A DNA stretch of 64,000 nucleotides from JAGVSZ01 sp963716855 (GTDB lineage Bacteria; Pseudomonadota; Gammaproteobacteria; Burkholderiales; SG8-39). The stretch spans positions 1 to 64,000 of the forward strand of contig CAVQUV010000014.1 of NCBI GenBank assembly GCA_963716855.1, in the 5' to 3' direction. The position numbers and the translations under genes were made by a program. Of this stretch, positions 9,508-17,554 are shown in pieces (position 1 is the first letter of the stretch; each line of letters opens with the position of its first letter). The notes under the pieces are model-generated. The model did not search any database, was not told the DNA's origin, and saw nothing but the letters and a program-made list of their open reading frames with translations.

Positions 9508-10803
9508 ATGTCCCAGCCCAGCTATCTCCGGTTCGACACCCTCAGCCTGCACGCCGGACAGGCGCCCGACCCGCACACCGGCGCGCGCGCGACGCCGATC
9601 TACCAGACGACCTCGTTCGTCTTCCGCGACGCGGACCATGCGGCCGCGCTGTTCAACATGGAGCGCGCGGGACACGTGTACTCGCGCATCTCCAACCCGA
9701 CCAACGCGGTGCTGGAGGAGCGCATGGCCGCCCTGGAAGGCGGCGTCGCGGGGCTCGCGGTCGCGAGCGGTCAGGCGGCCATGCATCTCGGGCTCGCAAC
9801 CCTGGCGGGCGCGGGCTCGCACATCGTCTCGAGCCGCGCGCTGTACGGGGGCTCGCACAACCTGCTCGCGTACACGTTGCCGCGCTTCGGCATCGAGACC
9901 ACCTTCGTGAACCCCCGCGATCTCGACGCGTGGCGCAAGGCGATCCGGCCGAACACCAAGTGCCTGTTCGGCGAGACGCTCGGCAACCCGGGGCTCGACG
10001 TGCTGAACCTCCCCGCGCTCGCCGAGATCGCGCACGCGCATCGCATCCCGCTCTTCGTCGACGCGACCTTCACGACGCCCTATCTGATGCGCGCGTTCGA
10101 CCTCGGCGCCGACCTGCTCTTTCACTCGGCGACGAAGTTCCTCGGCGGGCACGGGGTCGCGATCGGCGGCATCCTGGTCGACGGCGGCGTCTTCGACTGG
10201 GAGGCTTCGGGTAAGTTTCCGGAGCTGACCGAGCCCTACGCCGGCTTCCACGGCATGGACTTCCAGGAGGAGTCGACCGTCGCGGCGTTCAGCTTGCGCG
10301 CGCGCCGCGAGGGCCTGCGCGATTTCGGCGCCTGCATGAGCCCGACGACCGCGTTCCAGATCCTGCAGGGCATCGAGACGCTGCCCCTGCGCATGGAGCG
10401 GCACGTCGCGAACACGCGCAAGGCGGTCGAGTTCCTGCGGGCGAACCCCGCGGTCGAGTCGGTCGGCTACCCCGAGCTGCCCGAGCACCCGGACCATGCA
10501 CTCGCGCAGAAGCTCCTTCCGCGCGGCTGCGGCGCCGTGTTCAGCTTCTCGATCAAGGGCGGGCGCCCCGCGGGCCGGAAGTTCATCGAGAGCTTGAGCG
10601 TGTTCTCGCACCTCGCCAACGTCGGCGACGCCAAATCGCTCGTCATTCATCCCGCGACGACCACTCACTTCCGGATGGACGACGCGGCGCTCGCGGCGGC
10701 GGGCATCGGCCCGGGCACCATCCGGCTCTCGATCGGCCTCGAGGATCCTCAGGACCTGATCGACGACCTGGCGCGGGCGCTCCGCGCGTCGCAGAAGGGT
10801 TGA
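9508..10803 (+). CDS. metY: O-acetylhomoserine sulfhydrylase
   Basis: A 431-residue PLP enzyme of the Cys/Met metabolism family that makes homocysteine from O-acetylhomoserine and sulfide, in cytoplasmic methionine synthesis. The start block (FDTLSLHAGQAPDPHTGARA) and the PLP lysine Lys210 in HSATKFLGGHG are clear; the insert after it (GKFPELTEPYAGFHGMDF) is typical of MetY rather than cystathionine gamma-synthase. The ATG at 9508 has GGAGG 5-9 bases upstream; the frame runs back to 9346 only through repeats. An alpha/beta hydrolase gene follows after 4 bases, presumably in the same operon. Confidence 0.93.
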   Translation: MSQPSYLRFDTLSLHAGQAPDPHTGARATPIYQTTSFVFRDADHAAALFNMERAGHVYSRISNPTNAVLEERMAALEGGVAGLAVASGQAAMHLGLATLAGAGSHIVSSRALYGGSHNLLAYTLPRFGIETTFVNPRDLDAWRKAIRPNTKCLFGETLGNPGLDVLNLPALAEIAHAHRIPLFVDATFTTPYLMRAFDLGADLLFHSATKFLGGHGVAIGGILVDGGVFDWEASGKFPELTEPYAGFHGMDFQEESTVAAFSLRARREGLRDFGACMSPTTAFQILQGIETLPLRMERHVANTRKAVEFLRANPAVESVGYPELPEHPDHALAQKLLPRGCGAVFSFSIKGGRPAGRKFIESLSVFSHLANVGDAKSLVIHPATTTHFRMDDAALAAAGIGPGTIRLSIGLEDPQDLIDDLARALRASQKG

Positions 10804-10807
10804 GCCC

Positions 10808-11608
10808 ATGGACCTGACCGTATCCGGCCGCACGGCCTACGCGTATACCGGCGGGAAAGCGCTGAACCCGCGCCTGCCCTGCGTCGTCTTCGTCCACGGC
10901 GCCGAGCACGACCACTCCGTCTGGGTGCTGCAGAGCCGGTACCTCGCGCACCACGGCCACGGCGTCCTCGCGGTCGACCTGCCCGGGCACGGCCGGTCGC
11001 AGGGTCCCCCGCTCGCGAGCGTCGAGGCGATCGCGGACTGGGTCGTCGCCCTCCTCGACGCGGCCGGCGTCAAGCAGGCGACGCTCGTCGGCCACAGCAT
11101 GGGCGCGCTCGTCGCGCTCGACTGCGCCGCGCGCCATCCGGCGCGCGTGAGCCGGATCGCGCTGATCGGCGCCGCGTTCCCGATGCGCGTCGCGGACGAG
11201 CTGCTGACCGCGACGCGCGACGACGAGCCGCTCGCCCAGGACATGGTCAACATCTGGTCGCACGCGGCGTACGCGCACTACCCGAGCAACCCCGGGCCCG
11301 GCTTCTGGGTGCTCGGCGAGAACCTGCGCCTGATGCAGCGTCAGAAGCCCGGCGTGATGCACGTCGATTTCCGGGCCTGCAACGACTACGCGGCGGGTGC
11401 GGAGCGCGCGGCGCAGGTCGACTGCCCGGCGCTGTTCATCCTGGGGCGGCGCGATGCGATGACGCCCGCGCGCTCCGGCCGCGAGCTGGCGAAGGCCGTC
11501 CGGGACGCGCGCGTCGTGGAGATCGGCGCGAGCGGCCACAACTCGATGGCCGAGAAGCCGGACGAAGTGCTCGACGCTTTAGCGGCGTTCCTGCTGGAAA
11601 GGACGTAG
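10808..11608 (+). CDS. Alpha/beta hydrolase
   Basis: A 266-residue alpha/beta-hydrolase-fold protein. The oxyanion HG motif (VVFVHGAEHDHSVW), nucleophile elbow GHSMGA (Ser97), acid in LGRRDAMTP (Asp216) and His244 in GASGHNSM form a complete catalytic triad. It starts 4 bases after metY. It is too short and lacks the blocks of MetX (homoserine O-acetyltransferase), so a direct methionine role is not supported; esterase or thioesterase-like activity is the safe reading. Confidence 0.85.
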   Translation: MDLTVSGRTAYAYTGGKALNPRLPCVVFVHGAEHDHSVWVLQSRYLAHHGHGVLAVDLPGHGRSQGPPLASVEAIADWVVALLDAAGVKQATLVGHSMGALVALDCAARHPARVSRIALIGAAFPMRVADELLTATRDDEPLAQDMVNIWSHAAYAHYPSNPGPGFWVLGENLRLMQRQKPGVMHVDFRACNDYAAGAERAAQVDCPALFILGRRDAMTPARSGRELAKAVRDARVVEIGASGHNSMAEKPDEVLDALAAFLLERT

Positions 11609-11619
11609 AGCGGCCACAG

Positions 11620-11705
11620 GAGGCACAGAGGAGCACGGAGCGCACAGAGAAGACCCGAAAGGTGTTCTTCGTGTGCCGTCTCCGCGTCCTCTGTGTCTTG
11701 CTCCG
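11620..11705. repeat. Imperfect inverted repeat of the CACAGAGG type
   Basis: Two arms of about 33 bases (around 11630-11661 and 11667-11700), both built from the words CACAGAGG, CACGGAG and CACAGAGAAG, face each other across a short AGACCCGAAAGGT spacer. The element fills the gap between converging genes (hydrolase and spermidine-synthase-like) and could end transcription from both sides. Similar CACAGAGG-rich repeats occur between genes in many bacteria. Confidence 0.7.
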
Positions 11706-11740
11706 CGATCTCCGCGTCCCGCTGCAGGCGCTAGCTCGTC

Positions 11741-13747
11741 TTAGCGCAACGCCTCGAGCAGATTGTTGAAGTCATCGGTCCAGACGGAGACCTTGCGCGG
11801 AATCTCGATCACCTCCGCCACCCCGGCAAGCGGCGGCCGATCGAAGAGCTCCGGATCCGCGGCGACGAGCACGAAGTCGGTGGAGGAGTAGAGGCTGTAC
11901 TCCTCGTCGGTCGGCTGGTTGCTCACGACGCGCGCGTGGAGCCCGAGCGACTCGGCGAGGCGGCGCACCACCGGCGCGAGATCGAGATAGCGGTTGGTCA
12001 CGTTGAACACCACCACCCCGCCCGGACGGACGTGGCGCATGTATTCCTGCAGCGCCTCGCGCGTCATCAGATGCATCGGCACCGAGTCGCTGGAGAACGC
12101 GTCGGCGGCGAGGAGATCGAAGCCCTGCGGCGGCTCGCGTTCGAGCGCCAGGCGGCCGTCGCCCAGCACCAGCTCGACCCTGGCTTGGCATTCGGTCAGG
12201 TACGTGAACTCGCCTTGCGCGAGCTCGATCACCTGCGGGTTGATCTCGTAGAACTTGTACAGATCCCCGGGACGCGCCCAGCCGGCCATCGTCCCGGCGC
12301 CGAGGCCCAGGATACCCACCTTCATGTCCGGATGCCGAAGCGCCTCGAGCGCGAGAACGATGCCCGCCTTCGGCCCGAAATAGGCGATCGGCCGGCAGCG
12401 CTTGTCGGCGTCCACGAACTGCTCGCCGTGGTTGATCGTGCCGTGGATCATCTTGCGCACCGTGCCCTCGTTGCGCACCTCGTCGCGGGTGCGCAGGCTC
12501 GAATAGAAGTTGCGCTTGAGCACCCGGGTGTCCGCGACGATCGTCTGCACGTAGTCGTAGGCCGCCCACGCGACGAACGCGGCCACCGCCGCGGCGCCGA
12601 GCGCCACCAGCCGGCCGGCCGGCGCGACGCGGGCGGCCAGGACGATCCCGGCCAGCACCAGCCCGATCGCGAACTCGAAGTCGCCCGGCAGCACGCGCGG
12701 CGCGATCACCGAAACCAGGAGCGAGCCGAGTGCGCCGCCGAGCGCGATCAGGAGGTAGAACTCGGTGAGGCGCGCCGGCCGCGGCTTCAGCAGCACCAGC
12801 TCGCCGTGACAGAGCATGCAGAGCACGAACAGGCCCGCCGCATGGATCGGCACCGCGAGCCTCAGGTTGTGAGTCAGGCTGAAGTCGCGCTGCACCCATG
12901 CCATCGCCACCACGGCGACCGCGGCAAGCGGCACGAACAGCCCGCGGCGATACCAGCCCCGGCCGTCGAAGCAGAGGATGAAGGTCAGCAGGTAGAGCGT
13001 GAGCGGCAGGATCCACAGGAACGGGATCGAAGCCACGTTCTGCGTGAGGTGGTTGGTGACCGCGACGAGGAGGAACGACGCGATGCCCGGCAGCGCGACC
13101 CACTGCAGACGCGCCGCGAAGCGCGGCGCGGGCCCGGGCTCGAGCCGCACCGCCGCCGCGCCCGTGCCGACGACGCCCCGCAGGCTGTAGATCGCGGCGG
13201 CGGCGCACAGCACGACGAAGACGGCGTAGCCCCCCGACCAGAAGTACGCCTGGATCTTCGTCGCGATCAGCGGCTCGAACAGGACCGGATACAACAGCAG
13301 CGCCGCGAGGGACGCGAGGTTCGACAGCGCGAAGAGACGGTACGGGGAGTCCACGCGGCGCGCGTACCAGGCCTGCACCAGCGGGCTCGTGGTCGAGAGC
13401 AGGAAGTACGGCAGGCCCACGGTCGCGACGAGCAGGCCGAGGATGCGGAAGCCCGGGTCCTCGTTGCCGGCGGGCTTCCAGCCGACGGCGGCGACGATCG
13501 GGAGGCAGGCGAGGCTCAGCGCGAGCAGCGCCAGGTGAACGATCAGCTGCGGCCGCGCGGGCAGGTAGCGCACCAGCGCGTGCGCGTAGGCGTAGCCCGC
13601 GAGCAGCAGGAACTGGAAGAAGAACACGCACGTCGTCCAGACCGCCGACGACCCGCCGAACCACGGCAGGATCTGCTTCGCGATGACCGGCTGGACGAGG
13701 AACAGCAGGAACGCGCTGACGGAGATGGTGGCGGCGTAAAGCGCCAT
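11741..13747 (-). CDS. Membrane-anchored spermidine synthase-like protein
   Basis: A 668-residue fusion. Residues 1 to about 420 are a polytopic membrane region of roughly ten hydrophobic helices, opening with LYAATISVSAFLLFLVQPVI as in MFS-fused members. The C-terminal third is a spermidine/spermine-synthase-like Rossmann domain: VGILGLGAGTMAGW (near residue 480), then YEINPQVIELA, LGDGRLALE and LLAADAFSSDSVPMHL. The Asp of the usual GGGDG motif is not conserved in GLGAGT, so true aminopropyl transfer is uncertain. A long polar loop (VADTRVLKRNFYSSLRVR-like) links the halves. Probably monocistronic. Confidence 0.85.
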   Translation of the reverse strand: MALYAATISVSAFLLFLVQPVIAKQILPWFGGSSAVWTTCVFFFQFLLLAGYAYAHALVRYLPARPQLIVHLALLALSLACLPIVAAVGWKPAGNEDPGFRILGLLVATVGLPYFLLSTTSPLVQAWYARRVDSPYRLFALSNLASLAALLLYPVLFEPLIATKIQAYFWSGGYAVFVVLCAAAAIYSLRGVVGTGAAAVRLEPGPAPRFAARLQWVALPGIASFLLVAVTNHLTQNVASIPFLWILPLTLYLLTFILCFDGRGWYRRGLFVPLAAVAVVAMAWVQRDFSLTHNLRLAVPIHAAGLFVLCMLCHGELVLLKPRPARLTEFYLLIALGGALGSLLVSVIAPRVLPGDFEFAIGLVLAGIVLAARVAPAGRLVALGAAAVAAFVAWAAYDYVQTIVADTRVLKRNFYSSLRTRDEVRNEGTVRKMIHGTINHGEQFVDADKRCRPIAYFGPKAGIVLALEALRHPDMKVGILGLGAGTMAGWARPGDLYKFYEINPQVIELAQGEFTYLTECQARVELVLGDGRLALEREPPQGFDLLAADAFSSDSVPMHLMTREALQEYMRHVRPGGVVVFNVTNRYLDLAPVVRRLAESLGLHARVVSNQPTDEEYSLYSSTDFVLVAADPELFDRPPLAGVAEVIEIPRKVSVWTDDFNNLLEALR

Positions 13748-13819
13748 GCGGGGTACGGCTCCCTGGTGGTCCCGGCTGCACGCCGGACTGTAGTGATCGG
13801 CTGGTAACGCCCGGTCGCG

Positions 13820-14437
13820 CTAATCGCTGACGCCGGGCGGCGACCCGACCGCTGCGGGCGGTTCGCCGCCGGGCTCCGGCCAGGCGCCCGACGCGATCTT
13901 CTCGGCCCAGAGGATCCCGACGATCGTCTTGACGTCGGTGATGCGGCCGGTCCGCACCCACTCGACCGCCTCCGCGAGCGCGAGCGGAAAAGTCTCGAGG
14001 AACTCGCCGTCGTCGAGGCGCCGGCCTTCGTGGCGCAGCCCGCGCGCGAGCCAGAGCTCGATGCGCTCGTCCGTGTACCCGCAGAGCGGGTGGATCGTGG
14101 TCACGTAGGCCCACGAGGCCGCGGTGTACCCGGTCTCCTCCAGCAGCTCGCGCCGCGCCGTCTCGAGCGTGGCCTCGCCCGGGTCGATCTTGCCCGCCGG
14201 CAGCTCCACGAGCTCGCGGCCCACCGGGTAGCGGTACTGGCGCTCCATCACGAGCTCGCCGGAGTCGAGGACCGGGATGATGGTGACGGCGCCGGGATGC
14301 ACGATGTACTCGCGCGTGGCGTGCGCGCCGTCCGGCAGGCGCACCACGTCGCGCCGGACGTGGAGCAGCTTGCCGTCGAATACGGCCTCCCCGCTCACGC
14401 GGGTCTCGGTGAGGTCCTTGTGGTCTCGGGTCTTCAA
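13820..14437 (-). CDS. Nudix hydrolase, ADP-ribose pyrophosphatase type
   Basis: A Nudix hydrolase of about 205 residues, likely cleaving ADP-ribose or a related nucleotide sugar to AMP and a sugar phosphate. The Nudix box is perfect at 82-104 (GKIDPGEATLETARRELLEE then TGY). The preceding RQYRYPVGRELVELPAG and following TIHPLCGYTDERIELWLA are typical of the ADPRase group. No ATG is available at a sensible place; TTG at 14437 gives MKTRDHKDLTETRVSGEAVF. It lies just downstream of nuoN on the same strand and may read through from the nuo operon. Confidence 0.88.
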   Translation of the reverse strand: MKTRDHKDLTETRVSGEAVFDGKLLHVRRDVVRLPDGAHATREYIVHPGAVTIIPVLDSGELVMERQYRYPVGRELVELPAGKIDPGEATLETARRELLEETGYTAASWAYVTTIHPLCGYTDERIELWLARGLRHEGRRLDDGEFLETFPLALAEAVEWVRTGRITDVKTIVGILWAEKIASGAWPEPGGEPPAAVGSPPGVSD

Positions 14438-14472
14438 TGCGGGAGGGGATGCGGAGCGCGCGCCCGGCCGGG

Positions 14473-15960
14473 TCAGCGCGCGAGGGGATAAAGGTTCTGC
14501 ATCGCCGCCAGGCAGAGCGCCATCAGCCCGCCGGGCATCACGCCGAGGATCAGGACCGCGAGGCCGTTCGCCGAGAGGAGCCACCGCACGTCCGCGCCGG
14601 ACTCGATCGGTGCCGTGTCCTGCGGCTCGTCGAAGTACATCAGCTTCACGACCCGCAGGTAGTAGAACGCGCCGATCAGCGAGAAGATCACCGCCACCAC
14701 CGCGAGCCAGATCTGGTCCGTCTTCACGACCACGTCGAGCACGGAGAGCTTCGCGTAGAAGCCGACCGTCGGCGGAACCCCGGCGAGCGAGAACATCAGG
14801 AGCAGCATCAGGAACGCGTACCACGGGTCGCGCTGGTTCAGCCCCTTGTAGTCCTCGAGGTCCTCGGCCTCGAAGCCCGCGCGCGACATCGCGAGCACCA
14901 TGCCGAACGCCCCGAGGCTCATCAGGACGTAGACGATCGAGTAGAACATCGCCGCGCTGTACGCGTCCGGGGCGGACAGCCGGTTCCCGCCCACCACGCC
15001 GGCGAGCAGGCCGAGCAGCATGAAGCCCATGTGCGAGATGGTCGAGTAGGCGAGCATGCGCTTGATGTTGGTCTGCGCGATCGCGGCCAGGTTGCCGATC
15101 CCCATCGAGAGCACCGCCATGATCACGAGCATCTGCTGCCAGTCGAACGCGAGATCGATGAGGCCGTTGACCAGCATCCGCACCGCCATCGCGAACGCCG
15201 CGAGCTTCGGGGCCGTGCCGATGAAGAGCGTCATCGCGTTGGGCGCGCCGTGATAGACGTCCGGGATCCACATGTGGAACGGCACCACCCCCAGCTTGAA
15301 GGCGAGGCCCGCCACCACGAACACCAGCCCGAACACGAGCACCACGCCGTTCGCGCGCCCGGTCGCGATGACCTGCGCCATCTGCGTGATGTCGAGCGTC
15401 GCCGTCGCCCCGTAGAGCATCGACATGCCGTAGAGCAGCAGGCCCGAGGCGAGCGCGCCGAGCACGAAGTACTTCATCGCCGCCTCGGTCGACAGCGCCG
15501 AGTCGCGGTTGAGCGCCACCATCGAGTACAGGCACAGCGACATCAGCTCCAGCCCGAGGTACAGCACGAGCATGTGGTTGGCGGAAATCATGACCGCCAT
15601 GCCGAGCGTGGCGAACAGCGCCAGCACGAAGAACTCGCCGCGCAGCATGCCGCGCTGCGCGAGGTACCGCCGCGAGTAGACGAGCGCGATGGCCACCGCC
15701 GCGTAGGTGAGGAGCTTGAGCACGTTGGCCATCAGGTCGGCGACGAACATCCCGCCGAACGTGTAGGCCGCCTGCCCGCCCGTCGCACGCACCACCTCGA
15801 CGGTGACGACGAAGCAGGCGGCGAGCGTCGCGAGCGAGAGCCAGTAGGTCAGGCCGCGCAGCCGTTCCGGCAGGAACAGGTCGACGAGCAGAATCGCCGA
15901 GCCCATGACGAGCAGCAGCACCTCGGCGTAGGCAGGCAGCAGGATCGGGAGGTCGGTCAT
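14473..15960 (-). CDS. nuoN: NADH-quinone oxidoreductase subunit N
   Basis: A 495-residue antiporter-like proton-pumping subunit (ND2) of the complex I membrane arm. Hydrophobic throughout, about 14 helices; the proton_antipo_M core has PFHMWIPDVYHGAPNAMTLF and QTNIKRMLAYSTISHMGF, with the conserved lysines of the proton path. Length equals that of other proteobacterial NuoN. It is the last subunit gene of the nuo operon, 97 bases after nuoM. Confidence 0.97.
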   Translation of the reverse strand: MTDLPILLPAYAEVLLLVMGSAILLVDLFLPERLRGLTYWLSLATLAACFVVTVEVVRATGGQAAYTFGGMFVADLMANVLKLLTYAAVAIALVYSRRYLAQRGMLRGEFFVLALFATLGMAVMISANHMLVLYLGLELMSLCLYSMVALNRDSALSTEAAMKYFVLGALASGLLLYGMSMLYGATATLDITQMAQVIATGRANGVVLVFGLVFVVAGLAFKLGVVPFHMWIPDVYHGAPNAMTLFIGTAPKLAAFAMAVRMLVNGLIDLAFDWQQMLVIMAVLSMGIGNLAAIAQTNIKRMLAYSTISHMGFMLLGLLAGVVGGNRLSAPDAYSAAMFYSIVYVLMSLGAFGMVLAMSRAGFEAEDLEDYKGLNQRDPWYAFLMLLLMFSLAGVPPTVGFYAKLSVLDVVVKTDQIWLAVVAVIFSLIGAFYYLRVVKLMYFDEPQDTAPIESGADVRWLLSANGLAVLILGVMPGGLMALCLAAMQNLYPLAR

Positions 15961-15982
15961 GCGGTGTGGAACAAGGGGTTCG

Positions 15983-16006
15983 AAGGAAGGGTTGGGACCC
16001 TTCCTT
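15983..16006. repeat. Palindrome between nuoM and nuoN
   Basis: A perfect 10-bp stem, AAGGAAGGGT / ACCCTTCCTT with loop TGGG, in the 97-base gap between nuoM and nuoN. There is no T run, so a terminator is unlikely; it may stabilise an mRNA end or be a REP-like element. Confidence 0.65.
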
Positions 16007-16057
16007 TCCCGACTGGGCCCCCTTGTAAATCCCCCAAGTCAGCGACGTACGCCGAAT

Positions 16058-17548
16058 TCATAGTTTCCCTGCCGCCACGTGCTTCAACAGATCGGTCACC
16101 GAAACGTGCATCACTTCGGTGAGAGGCGCGGGATAGAGGCCGAGCGCGAGCACCGCCACCGCCAGCAGCCCGAGCACCAGGGTCTCGCGGCCGCCGATGT
16201 CCTCGAGCGTCGCGACGTGGTCGTTCGCGATCGCGCCGAAGATCACCCGCTTGTACATCCACAGCGTGTACGCCGCGCCGAAGATGAGCGTGGTCGCGGC
16301 GAGGAAGGCGACCCAGAAATTGAACTTCATCGCGCCCAGGATCACCATGAACTCGCCGACGAACCCGCTCGTCGCCGGCAGGCCGCAGTTCGCCATCGCG
16401 AACAGCATCATCAGCGCGGCGAACTTCGGCATGGTGTTCACCACGCCGCCGTAGTCCGCGATCATGCGGCTGTGCATCCGGTCGTACATGACGCCGACGC
16501 AGAGGAACATGGCCGCCGAGACGAAACCGTGCGAGATCATCTGTATCAGCGCGCCTTCGACGCCGTACGCGTTGAAGATGAAGAAGCCGAGCGTCACGAA
16601 GCCCATGTGCGAGATCGACGAGTAGGCGATCAGCTTCTTCATGTCCGCCTGCACCAGGGCCACCAGGCCGATGTAGACCACCGCGATCAGCGACAGGGCG
16701 ATCATGAAGCCGGAGACGTACGGGTCGCGCGAGGCGTCGGGGAGGATCGGCAGCGAGAAGCGGATGAAGCCGTACGCCCCGAGCTTCAGCATGATCGCCG
16801 CCAGCACCGCCGATCCGCCGGTCGGGGCCTCGACGTGGGCGTCGGGCAGCCAGGTGTGGACCGGCCACATCGGCACCTTCACCGAGAACGCGGCGAACAG
16901 GGCGAAGAACAGCCACACCTGCGCCGCCATCGACAGCGGCACCCGGTACCAGTCGGCGAGGGCGAAGCTGCCGCCGGACTGGTTGTAGAGGTAGATGAAC
17001 GCGACCAGCATCAGGAGGGACCCGAGCAGGGTGTACAGGAAGAACTTCACCGCCGCGTAGACCCGGTTCGGGCCGCCCCAGACGCCGATCACCAGGTACA
17101 TCGGGATCAGCGTGGCTTCGAAGAAGACGTAGAACAGGATCCCGTCGAGCGCGCTGAACACGCCGTTCATCAGGCCGGACATGATGAGAAACGCGGCCAT
17201 GTACTGCGACACGCGCGTCTTGATCACCTCCCAGCCCGCGATCACCACCAGCACGGTGATGAAGCTGTTGAGCAGGATGAACAGCACCGAGATGCCGTCG
17301 ACGCCGAGGTGGTAGTAGACGTTGAACCGCTCGATCCAGGGCGAGCGCTCCACGAACTGCATGGCGCTCGTGGCGGCGTTGAAGCGGGTGTAGAGCGGAA
17401 TCGCGACGAGGAGGCCCGCGAGCGCGCCGACGAGCGCAAGCGGCCGCGCGAGGCGCGCGTTCCAGTCGCCGCCGGTCGCCATCACGACGATCCCGGCGAG
17501 GATCGGCACCCAGATCGCCAGGCTCAGCCAGTAGGTCGCGGGTTCCAT
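16058..17548 (-). CDS. nuoM: NADH-quinone oxidoreductase subunit M
   Basis: A 496-residue ND4-type antiporter-like subunit of complex I, with about 14 membrane helices. Diagnostic blocks are GVDGISVLFILLNSF, FYVFFEATLIPMYLVIGVWG (with the conserved Glu), KVPMWPVHTWLPDAHVEAPT and QADMKKLIAYSSISHMGFV. Starts 6 bases after nuoL, so cotranslated in the operon. Confidence 0.98.
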   Translation of the reverse strand: MEPATYWLSLAIWVPILAGIVVMATGGDWNARLARPLALVGALAGLLVAIPLYTRFNAATSAMQFVERSPWIERFNVYYHLGVDGISVLFILLNSFITVLVVIAGWEVIKTRVSQYMAAFLIMSGLMNGVFSALDGILFYVFFEATLIPMYLVIGVWGGPNRVYAAVKFFLYTLLGSLLMLVAFIYLYNQSGGSFALADWYRVPLSMAAQVWLFFALFAAFSVKVPMWPVHTWLPDAHVEAPTGGSAVLAAIMLKLGAYGFIRFSLPILPDASRDPYVSGFMIALSLIAVVYIGLVALVQADMKKLIAYSSISHMGFVTLGFFIFNAYGVEGALIQMISHGFVSAAMFLCVGVMYDRMHSRMIADYGGVVNTMPKFAALMMLFAMANCGLPATSGFVGEFMVILGAMKFNFWVAFLAATTLIFGAAYTLWMYKRVIFGAIANDHVATLEDIGGRETLVLGLLAVAVLALGLYPAPLTEVMHVSVTDLLKHVAAGKL

Positions 17549-17554
17549 TCCCGG

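Noticed and set aside
10808..11608. MetX (homoserine O-acetyltransferase) as identity of the hydrolase next to metY
   Set aside because: Same fold, but the protein is about 110 residues too short and its nucleophile motif is a plain GHSMGA without the MetX blocks.
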